The notes beneath the pieces were generated by a model. That model was not told the origin of the DNA, ran no database searches, and was given only the letters and a program-made list of their open reading frames with translations. Source: Odoribacter sp. UBA944 (lineage in GTDB: Bacteria; Bacteroidota; Bacteroidia; Bacteroidales; Marinifilaceae). Taken from it: a DNA stretch of 13,411 nucleotides. Numbering within the stretch: the first letter of the stretch is position 1; every line of letters starts with the position of its first letter. The stretch is from the NCBI GenBank assembly GCA_002293375.1, contig DBDA01000029.1, positions 1 through 13,411 on the forward strand, read 5' to 3'. A program made the position numbers and the translations under genes. Below are positions 7,082 through 13,411 of this stretch, in pieces.

Positions 7082-7115
7082 GTTGTTCTATTTTTGGAAA
7101 ATAGTTTTACCTTCG
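7082..7115 (+). promoter_or_regulatory. Candidate promoter of the DUF4270-like operon
   Basis: TACCTTCG at 7108-7115 resembles TAnnTTTG with one change, and GTTG at 7082-7085 is a possible -33 element with a slightly long 22-base spacer. Transcription would begin near 7122. This supports the ATG at 7143 and excludes the in-frame ATG at 7083, which would lie inside the promoter. Confidence 0.4.
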
Positions 7116-7142
7116 CCCCTTAATTATATACAAGCTAAAAAC

Positions 7143-8447
7143 ATGAGGTTTTTCCCGTTTTTTTTTCCTATTTTCTTCTTGTGCGCCTGCAACAATGACC
7201 TGAGTACGATCGGCCACGACCTGATCGTAGACGGCAATGCTGTCGAGGCGGTTGAATACAAAATAACGAATACTTCTACTATCCGGATAGACTCTTTTGC
7301 CACATCTGCCGGTATGTATACCGCCCCGGTGGCCAAATTGCTGATTGGCCGGGCTGAGGACCCCATCACCGGAACAATAGCCTGCACCCCCTATTTTGAA
7401 TTGGTCTCTTCGGGATCGGTAAGGCTGACAAACGCCCAATCCTACGACTCGATTACGTTCAATTTTGCTTACACCGGGGATATCTGGGGGGACACGACCA
7501 ACCTGCAGACGTTCTACCTGTTCCGGATGCAAACCCTGCCTGTTCTGGACGAACTTACCAAACTCATATACAACCATGCGGTCGTTCCGCACGATCCGGA
7601 TACGCTGGCGGTGATCCAGTTTTTTCCGAGAAAGGAGAAGTTAAAACGCCTGCGGTTCCGGATGGACGACGAATTGGGACGGGAGCTGTTCAACGCCATC
7701 AAGTCCAATGAACTTATTATTTCGAGGAGCAGTTTTTTCCTGAAGGAGTTCAACGGGCTGACCCTGGTGGCGGACCCGGGCAATACCTGCCTCCTGGGCA
7801 TTAATTCCGGCCCGGACAGTTTGAAAATGAGCGTGCATTACAGCGACGGGAATAACGATTATACGTATGATTTCCGGAAGAGCAGCGAGTACAATGAGTA
7901 CACGTTTCTGAACGTTGTGAACGATGCGGAGGGAACCCCGTACAACGAATTGAAAACCCAGCTCGACAACCTGGATTTTCGGGAAGCGGCGGATTTTTCC
8001 GGCGGAGAGGGACAAGCGGTTACCCAGGGGTTGGGCGGTTATCTGATCAAAATGCGGCTTCCGGTTTATGCGGCCAATGAAAAATACCAAACCATTGTAA
8101 AGGTTGAATTGGAGCTTTTTCCGCAAAAGGGCAGCTCTCACCTGTTTGCCTTGCCGCCGGTGCTGGGCCTGTACAGGTCCGACCGGTTGAACAAACTTGT
8201 ATCCGTACTTACGGATGCGGCCGGAAGACCGGTCACCGGTTCTTTGGTGGTGAATCCGGTCGAACCGGAAAAAACCGGCTATGTCTTTGACATCACCGAT
8301 TTTTACAATACGCTGGTACGGCAGACGACTACCAACAACAATTATATTTTGGTCAGTATCCCGTTGGAGCAACTGAGTACCTCGTTTGACAGGCTATCCG
8401 TTAACAAACGGCCTGTCTTAAAGGTGTATTTTGCCAAATACAACTAA
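7143..8447 (+). CDS. DUF4270-like lipoprotein
   Basis: The 434-residue product opens with a short, very hydrophobic signal (MRFFPFFFPIFFLCAC) whose lipobox LCAC puts the lipidated cysteine at residue 16. NNDLSTIGHDLI follows. Start-proximal CNxDLxxIGxDLI, then a long beta-rich body with SFATS, YDSITFNF and a late FDITDF, is the pattern I associate with DUF4270 proteins of Bacteroidota, a family without known activity. I start at 7143, not 7083, because the extra 20 residues would place a charged segment before the signal peptide and overlap the promoter. The stop is 11 bases before the outer-membrane protein gene, so they are probably cotranscribed. Its orientation, leaflet and partner are unknown. 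Confidence in the reading frame is high and in the family name moderate. Confidence 0.82.
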   Translation: MRFFPFFFPIFFLCACNNDLSTIGHDLIVDGNAVEAVEYKITNTSTIRIDSFATSAGMYTAPVAKLLIGRAEDPITGTIACTPYFELVSSGSVRLTNAQSYDSITFNFAYTGDIWGDTTNLQTFYLFRMQTLPVLDELTKLIYNHAVVPHDPDTLAVIQFFPRKEKLKRLRFRMDDELGRELFNAIKSNELIISRSSFFLKEFNGLTLVADPGNTCLLGINSGPDSLKMSVHYSDGNNDYTYDFRKSSEYNEYTFLNVVNDAEGTPYNELKTQLDNLDFREAADFSGGEGQAVTQGLGGYLIKMRLPVYAANEKYQTIVKVELELFPQKGSSHLFALPPVLGLYRSDRLNKLVSVLTDAAGRPVTGSLVVNPVEPEKTGYVFDITDFYNTLVRQTTTNNNYILVSIPLEQLSTSFDRLSVNKRPVLKVYFAKYN

Positions 8448-8458
8448 CCGTTACCTGA

Positions 8459-9712
8459 ATGAAGAGATATATACTTTTATTTGTTTTGTTCCTTTCCTTT
8501 TCCGGGTTGTTGTCCGCACAGAGCAATACCGGTTCGCCCTATTCCATGAACGGGATCGGGCTGTTACCGGACAACTTCGGCCCGTATACCTCGCTGGGAG
8601 GGGTTTCTGCCGCGATGCGGGACGACAACAACATCAACTTCCTGAACCCGGCCTCTTACACGGCCTTTGACAGCAACCGCTTTTACATCCAGCTCGGTAT
8701 GGTCGGCGAATATGTACACATTGCCACCCACCAGGAGAAAAGCAAATACCGGGTAGCGCAGAATGCTGCACTCAACATGGGGTTGCGTTTGGCCCGGAAC
8801 CTCTATACCTCTTTTGGGTTCAATCAGCGGAGCGACATCGGCTACGATCTCTATTACCACAAGGAGATCGCCGGCGACAACGGGGTCTATTATACGCAAC
8901 AGATCTCGGGCAAAGGCGGCCTGAATGATGTGTATCTCGGGTTGGCTTACAAATGGAAAGAGTTTTCCATCGGGGTCAATACCAGCTATACGTTCGGGAA
9001 TCTGGAACGGCGGTTGACGTTGATTCCGTTGCTTACCAATGCGTACACCATCAATACCCAAGAAAAGATCGATGCTACGGGGGCTATTTTTACTTTCGGC
9101 CTGCAATACCGCCTGCACCTCTCTCCCACTTCCAAACTGACTTTGGGAAGCGCCTTTAATCTCTCCTCCGCCCTGAACGCGACTAAAAATTACACGGCTT
9201 ACAAAGTGAACAGCAGCAGCAATGAAACGCTGGAAGACGAGGAGGTCGACAGGGGAACGATCCGGTATCCCGAACGCATCATCGGCGGTTTTTCTTACGA
9301 TTACAAGGATAAATGGACGGTTTCCGGGGATTACACCTTTCAGGCGATGTCCAAATACCGGGAGTTCGGATCATTGCAGGATTTCAAAGATTACCACAAG
9401 GTCTCTCTCGGTATTTCGCTGTTACCCGCCCACAACGGAAGGCGCTGGTGGCAACGAAACCGGTACAATGTCGGAGGGTATGCCGTACGTTCGCAGATTT
9501 ATCTCAACAATACGTATATCAACACGTTCGCGCTGACTTTGGGCAGCCAGATCCCTGTTTTTATCCAGAACCGGGAGTTGTTGCTGGGAGTTGCTTTTGA
9601 CGGCGGCGTCCGGGGGACCCGTAAAAACGGGCTGATCCAGGAGACGTTCGCCCGTGTCCGCCTGAACATTGCCTTTAAGGAAGGCTGGTTTATGAAACGA
9701 AAGATCAATTAA
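8459..9712 (+). CDS. Outer-membrane beta-barrel protein (OmpP1/FadL-like)
   Basis: The 417-residue protein has a classical signal peptide (MKRYILLFVLFLSFSGLLSA, cleavage near residue 20). The mature N-terminus has SPYSMNGIG (26-34), then SLGGVSAAMRDDNNINFLNPAS (45-66, in parts), where GG-x-x-x-A and NPAS match the start of FadL/OmpP1-like barrels of Bacteroidota. The rest alternates polar and aromatic residues in strands, with many Tyr and Gly, and periodic turns rich in Asp and Asn, as expected for a barrel. It lies 11 bases after the DUF4270-like gene and 16 bases before the thioredoxin lipoprotein gene, in one operon. The substrate is unknown; FadL homologues transport hydrophobic compounds, but that cannot be extended to this protein from sequence alone. 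Confidence 0.85.
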   Translation: MKRYILLFVLFLSFSGLLSAQSNTGSPYSMNGIGLLPDNFGPYTSLGGVSAAMRDDNNINFLNPASYTAFDSNRFYIQLGMVGEYVHIATHQEKSKYRVAQNAALNMGLRLARNLYTSFGFNQRSDIGYDLYYHKEIAGDNGVYYTQQISGKGGLNDVYLGLAYKWKEFSIGVNTSYTFGNLERRLTLIPLLTNAYTINTQEKIDATGAIFTFGLQYRLHLSPTSKLTLGSAFNLSSALNATKNYTAYKVNSSSNETLEDEEVDRGTIRYPERIIGGFSYDYKDKWTVSGDYTFQAMSKYREFGSLQDFKDYHKVSLGISLLPAHNGRRWWQRNRYNVGGYAVRSQIYLNNTYINTFALTLGSQIPVFIQNRELLLGVAFDGGVRGTRKNGLIQETFARVRLNIAFKEGWFMKRKIN

Positions 9713-9728
9713 TTTAATACCTGACCCT

Positions 9729-10832
9729 ATGAAAAAAATTCTATTTTCTCTTCTGTTGGGAGCTGCCGTTTGGGCATGTACTCCGAAGAATCAGTTTGTC
9801 ATCGATGGTACCGTTGAAGGGGAGGCAAGCGGAAACGCCCTGCTGGTTGTTTTCAGTGAAAACAGATCGAGTGCAAAACCGGATACCTTGGCCAAGGCGC
9901 CTATCGTAGACGGAAAATTCAAACTGACCGGTACGGCGACAACTCCCCTATACGGATTTGTTACTTTGGAGGGGACCCGGAGTTCTGCGGCATTGATCGC
10001 TGAGAATGTGAAATTGACCGCTGTGATCAACACCACGGACAACTCGCTGTCTGAAGTTACCGGATCGACTGAACAGGAGGTTTTGAAGGCCTTTAATGAA
10101 AACAACAAAGTGTTAAGGAGCAAAATGGCCGAATTGAGCCAGGCTTACAGAGCCGCCATAGAGGCTAAGGACGAGGAGAAGATCGCCCAGCTTCAGCAAC
10201 AAGCTTCCGATGTTCAGAAAGAAGTCCAAGACAAAGAGGTGGAATTGATGGCTGCGCATCCCAACAGCGTTGCCACCGCTTTTACGTTGCTGACCAAAGT
10301 GGGAGGATTGGAAACCGAAAAACTGGCTGAACTGTACAATCAGCTGGGCGATGTTGCCAAAAACAGTACGTACGGCGTACAGATCAAAGAACAGTTGGAC
10401 AAATTAGAAGCGGTGGCCGTCGGCAAGGTCGCTCCCGATTTTACCCAGAACAATCCGGCCGGCGAACCGGTTTCCCTGCACGGCATCAAGGCCAAGGTAA
10501 AGATCATTGACTTTTGGGCGTCCTGGTGCGGCCCCTGCCGCCAGGCCAACCCGTCGATCGTGGAACTGTACAAGAAATTCCACGACAAAGGCTTGGAGAT
10601 CATTGGCGTTTCTTTGGACCAGAACAAAGAGAATTGGGAAAAAGCGATCCAGGATGATAAACTTACCTGGATACATGTTTCCGACCTGAACTATTTTGAC
10701 AACGAAGTGGCCCGGCTCTATTGCGTAAATGCCATCCCCCACCTGCTGGTATTGGACGAAAACAACGTGATCGTTGCCAAGAAATTGCACGGAGAGGAGT
10801 TGACGAACAAAATCGCCGAACTGTTGAAATAA
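9729..10832 (+). CDS. DUF4369/TlpA-like thioredoxin-fold lipoprotein
   Basis: The 367-residue lipoprotein begins MKKILFSLLLGAAVWAC, with the lipobox cysteine at 17. Residues 22-110 are a beta-rich domain (FVIDGTVEG, then KFKLTGTATTPLYGFVTL) typical of the DUF4369 region before Bacteroidota periplasmic thioredoxins. Residues 115-230 are a charged helical linker. Residues 232-367 form a TlpA/AhpC-like thioredoxin domain: VGKVAPDF, then DFWASWCGPCR with the redox pair C267 and C270, VSLDQNKENW, and AIPHLLVLDENN with the cis-Pro at 337. It should reduce or isomerise disulphides of periplasmic proteins. The residue after the cis-proline is His where TlpA proteins often have Thr. It is the last gene of the operon and a strong terminator follows. 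The physiological partner is not visible; the two genes before it are candidates only by position. Confidence 0.9.
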   Translation: MKKILFSLLLGAAVWACTPKNQFVIDGTVEGEASGNALLVVFSENRSSAKPDTLAKAPIVDGKFKLTGTATTPLYGFVTLEGTRSSAALIAENVKLTAVINTTDNSLSEVTGSTEQEVLKAFNENNKVLRSKMAELSQAYRAAIEAKDEEKIAQLQQQASDVQKEVQDKEVELMAAHPNSVATAFTLLTKVGGLETEKLAELYNQLGDVAKNSTYGVQIKEQLDKLEAVAVGKVAPDFTQNNPAGEPVSLHGIKAKVKIIDFWASWCGPCRQANPSIVELYKKFHDKGLEIIGVSLDQNKENWEKAIQDDKLTWIHVSDLNYFDNEVARLYCVNAIPHLLVLDENNVIVAKKLHGEELTNKIAELLK

Positions 10833-10850
10833 GCGCTTTGTCGCAATGAA

Positions 10851-10884
10851 AAACAGAGGCAGCCTTGGCTGCCTCTGTTTTTTT
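10851..10884 (+). terminator. Rho-independent terminator of the DUF4270-like/TlpA-like operon
   Basis: AAACAGAGGCAGCC (10851-10864) and GGCTGCCTCTGTTT (10867-10880) form a near-perfect 13-14 bp hairpin with a minimal loop, followed by a run of T (10878-10884). It starts 19 bases after the thioredoxin gene stop. The A-tract in front also allows weaker termination from the other strand. Confidence 0.92.
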
Positions 10885-10910
10885 GTATACAAGATTCGCG
10901 AAATATCGCC

Positions 10911-10918
10911 TATCTTTG
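10911..10918 (+). promoter_or_regulatory. Bacteroidota -7 box of the GH3 fusion gene
   Basis: TATCTTTG is a perfect TAnnTTTG -7 element, 16 bases before the ATG at 10934, giving a leader of only about 10 bases. A TTTG lies at 10882-10885 in the terminator tail, but its 25-base spacer is longer than normal, so the -33 element is poor. Confidence 0.55.
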
Positions 10919-10933
10919 CAGCAGAAATTAAAA

Positions 10934-13411
10934 ATGACCATGCGAACGAGATTGTTGCTGTTGATTTTTCTTTTGACCGGTTGGCGGGTAAACGCTGCAG
11001 ATCCGTCTATGATGCTGTGGACGGAAGAGGTGTTGAAGAGGATGAGTTTAGACGATAAGATCGGGCAACTTTTTATGATCGCCGCGTATAGCAACGGGGA
11101 GAGCGAACAGGAGAAAGAGGTGGAGGAAGCCATCCGGAAGTACCGCATCGGAGGTGTGATCTTTTTTCAGGGGGAACCGCTCCGGCAAGTGCAGTTGACC
11201 AACCGCTACCAACAACTCTCCGAATTCCCGTTGCTGATTGGGCTGGATGCGGAACATGGGGCGGGGTGGCGCCTGAGAACGGCGATGGAATTCCCGAAAA
11301 TGTTGACGAACGGGGCCATCACCGACGACAGTTTGATTTTCCGGTTGGGGCAAACCATCGCCAGGCATTGCCGGGAGTTGGGGGTGCATGTCAACTTTGC
11401 CCCTTCGGCAGATGTCAACAACAATCCCCTCAATCCGGTCATCGGAAACCGTTCGTTCGGGGAGGGGCAGGAAAGCGTCTACCGGAAAGCTGCTATGTAT
11501 ATTCAAGGTTCACTGGCTGAAAATGTACTGCCGGTGGCCAAGCACTTTCCGGGGCACGGAGATACCGACACCGATTCGCACATCGCCCTGCCGGCCATCC
11601 GCCACTCCCGCAGCCGGTTGGATTCGGTGGAACTCTACCCTTTCAGAAGATTGATCGCGGACGGGGTGCCGGCCATTATGACGGCGCACCTCAATGTCCG
11701 GAGTTTGGATCCGGAAAACCGGCCTGCCTCGCTCTCTCCGTCTGTGGTAGACGGAGTGTTGAAAAAGGAGTTGGGATTTACCGGCCTCTGTTTTACCGAC
11801 GCCCTGAACATGAAAGGGGTGACCGCCGGACGGGAACCCGGAGAGGTGGAAGTGCAGGCGTTGCTGGCCGGGAACGACATCTTGCTTTTTCCCGAAAACA
11901 TCGGGCAGGCGGTGCGGAAGGTCAAAGAGGCGATCCGGGACAGCCTGTTCAGCGAAGCGGATCTGAACCGGATCTGCCGCCGGATCCTGATGGCCAAATA
12001 CCAATACGTCACTCCCTGTCCGGCCCCGGTTTCCACGACAGACCTGTGGTCGCGCCTGAATTCTCCCGAAGATTTCGCCTTGAAAAATGAGTTGTATAAA
12101 AACGCCGTTACCCTGGTGAAGAATGAAGGAGATCTGCTGCCCTTGAAAGGTTTGGATACGCTCTCCATTGCTTGTGTCAATTTTGGTTCCGGCTCGCTGA
12201 ACCACTTCCAGACCCTGCTGGAAAATTACGGCCCGGTCCACAACATCGCCGTAAGCGACCGCCTCTCTGAAAATGAACTGAACAAGCTGATTGAAAAGTT
12301 GTCCGCTTATAACTGTGTCCTTGTGTACAACAGCAAGGCTTCCGACCGGATCTCGCAAAAGTTCGGCTACTCTCCGCAGTTGGAAGCGTTGCTAAAGCGA
12401 CTGAAAGGCACAAAGACCGTACTGTGCCACCCGGCCACTCCTTACGGGCTGGCTTCCTATATGGCGCTCCCGGTGGATGCCGTGTTGGTAGCGTATGAAG
12501 ATCATATTTACGCCCGCCAGTACGCCGCACAGGCTATTTTTGGCGGGATCGCCCTGTCGGCCCGGTTGCCGGTCTCCGTTTCGCCCGCTTACCCGGCCGG
12601 ACACGGGATTTCTACTTCGAAAACACGTCTGGGGTATGCGCTACCGGAGATGTGCCGGGTTTCCGGAGATGTCCTGGAGGAGGTGGATTCCATCTGCCTG
12701 TCGGCGATCCGCTCCAAGGCGACCCCCGGTTGCCAAGTGTTGGTCGCCAGGGACGGATATATCATTTACAACAAGGCTTTCGGGCATCATACGTATCGAA
12801 AGGAGACGGCCAACCATCCGGCCGATGTGTACGACATTGCCTCTGTTTCCAAGATCACAGCCACCCTTCCGGTCATCATGCAACTGTACGACGAGGGGCG
12901 TATGGAATTGGATGCGCCTTTGGCCCGGTACTATCCGGCTTTATCGGAGACAGATAAAAAAGGGATCACCCTCCGGGAGGCACTGACCCATACGGCCGGG
13001 TTGAAGAGCCACGTTCCCTCTTTTTCGGAGGCTATTGATAAAAGATCGATTACCGGGAATCTCTTTACATCAGGGCCTACTAAATTCAATACGCTGAAGC
13101 TGAAAGAGCGGCTCTGGTTCAATCCGAATTACAAATTCCGACCCCACACGCTCTCCCGGAGCGCTCTCCCGGACTACTCTTTTTTGACCCCCGGCCTGTA
13201 TATGCACCGGGAGTACCGGGACAGCCTCCTGTTCTCTATTTTGCATTCCGAACTTAATGCTAAAAAGGAGTACCTGTACAGCGACCTGGGGTTGATCCTG
13301 CTCCAAAAAGCGGCGGAGGCGGTCAGCGGAGAGGCGCTTGACGTTTACTGCGCCAACCGTTTTTACCAAAAGATCGGCACCACCGGCACCGCTTTTTTGC
13401 CTGCCGTAAAT
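10934..13411 (+). CDS. Secreted GH3 beta-N-acetylglucosaminidase (NagZ-like) fused to a serine beta-lactamase-like hydrolase, 3' end missing
   Basis: The frame stays open for 826 codons to the window edge. A signal peptide (MTMRTRLLLLIFLLTGW, then NAA; cleavage near 21-22) sends it to the periplasm. ATG 10940 is an equally possible start. Residues about 30-350 are a glycoside hydrolase family 3 domain. KHFPGHGDTDTDSH (203-216) holds the Asp-His general acid/base dyad of NagZ enzymes (D214, H216), and TDALNMKG holds the expected nucleophile D289. The middle (about 380-600) resembles the GH3 C-terminal domain. Residues from about 620 are a class-C-beta-lactamase-like hydrolase: SVSK (637-640, nucleophile S637 and K640), HTAG (686-689) and YSD (782-784). 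Such fusions are common in Bacteroidota, and the homologous separate pair in Bacillus subtilis is NagZ with an amidase. It probably removes GlcNAc and then the peptide from muropeptides. The C-terminal end, including a KTG-like motif, is outside the window. Confidence 0.92.
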   Translation, partial: MTMRTRLLLLIFLLTGWRVNAADPSMMLWTEEVLKRMSLDDKIGQLFMIAAYSNGESEQEKEVEEAIRKYRIGGVIFFQGEPLRQVQLTNRYQQLSEFPLLIGLDAEHGAGWRLRTAMEFPKMLTNGAITDDSLIFRLGQTIARHCRELGVHVNFAPSADVNNNPLNPVIGNRSFGEGQESVYRKAAMYIQGSLAENVLPVAKHFPGHGDTDTDSHIALPAIRHSRSRLDSVELYPFRRLIADGVPAIMTAHLNVRSLDPENRPASLSPSVVDGVLKKELGFTGLCFTDALNMKGVTAGREPGEVEVQALLAGNDILLFPENIGQAVRKVKEAIRDSLFSEADLNRICRRILMAKYQYVTPCPAPVSTTDLWSRLNSPEDFALKNELYKNAVTLVKNEGDLLPLKGLDTLSIACVNFGSGSLNHFQTLLENYGPVHNIAVSDRLSENELNKLIEKLSAYNCVLVYNSKASDRISQKFGYSPQLEALLKRLKGTKTVLCHPATPYGLASYMALPVDAVLVAYEDHIYARQYAAQAIFGGIALSARLPVSVSPAYPAGHGISTSKTRLGYALPEMCRVSGDVLEEVDSICLSAIRSKATPGCQVLVARDGYIIYNKAFGHHTYRKETANHPADVYDIASVSKITATLPVIMQLYDEGRMELDAPLARYYPALSETDKKGITLREALTHTAGLKSHVPSFSEAIDKRSITGNLFTSGPTKFNTLKLKERLWFNPNYKFRPHTLSRSALPDYSFLTPGLYMHREYRDSLLFSILHSELNAKKEYLYSDLGLILLQKAAEAVSGEALDVYCANRFYQKIGTTGTAFLPAVN

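Noticed and set aside
1..13411. tRNA, rRNA, CRISPR arrays, insertion sequences or transposases.
   Set aside because: I found no repeat-spacer pattern, no transposase-like protein, no terminal inverted repeats and no recognisable tRNA or rRNA.

Overview
The window is a piece of a Bacteroidota chromosome, most likely Bacteroidales. The evidence is: TAnnTTTG-type -7 promoter boxes, few Shine-Dalgarno sequences, a DUF4270-type lipoprotein, an outer-membrane protein with the SPYSxxGxG start, a DUF4369/TlpA-like thioredoxin lipoprotein, and a GH3 plus serine-hydrolase fusion. Most of the window is G+C-moderate. The first kilobase is clearly A+T-rich and looks acquired. Genus cannot be read from the sequence.

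Left part (1-1768): an A+T-rich gene of unknown function (57-1031) shows a weak PD-(D/E)XK-like nuclease pattern. It abuts a decayed toxin-antitoxin pair. Only the C-terminal half of a HigB-type toxin survives (about 1057-1209). The HigA-type antitoxin that follows (1220-1549) has a one-base frameshift that removes its last dozen residues, which can still be read out of frame to 1581.

Centre-left (1769-5729): mpl (murein peptide ligase) is followed by a strong terminator whose T-tract also serves as the -33 region of the promoter of a small HTH/coiled-coil regulator. That regulator converges, with a two-base gap, on a large secreted TPR protein encoded on the minus strand.

Centre-right (5774-10884): a minus-strand Kelch-propeller lipoprotein with its own terminator and promoter diverges from a plus-strand operon. 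The operon encodes a DUF4270-like lipoprotein, an outer-membrane beta-barrel protein and a TlpA-like thioredoxin lipoprotein, and ends in a near-perfect terminator. All of these products are predicted to be in the cell envelope.

Right end (10934 to the edge): a secreted fusion of a NagZ-like GH3 beta-N-acetylglucosaminidase with a beta-lactamase-fold serine hydrolase, cut off by the window end. With mpl it gives two steps of peptidoglycan recycling: release of sugars and peptides, and re-ligation of the tripeptide. The most unusual parts are the first gene and the broken higBA locus beside it. The rest is ordinary, conserved Bacteroidales envelope biology.
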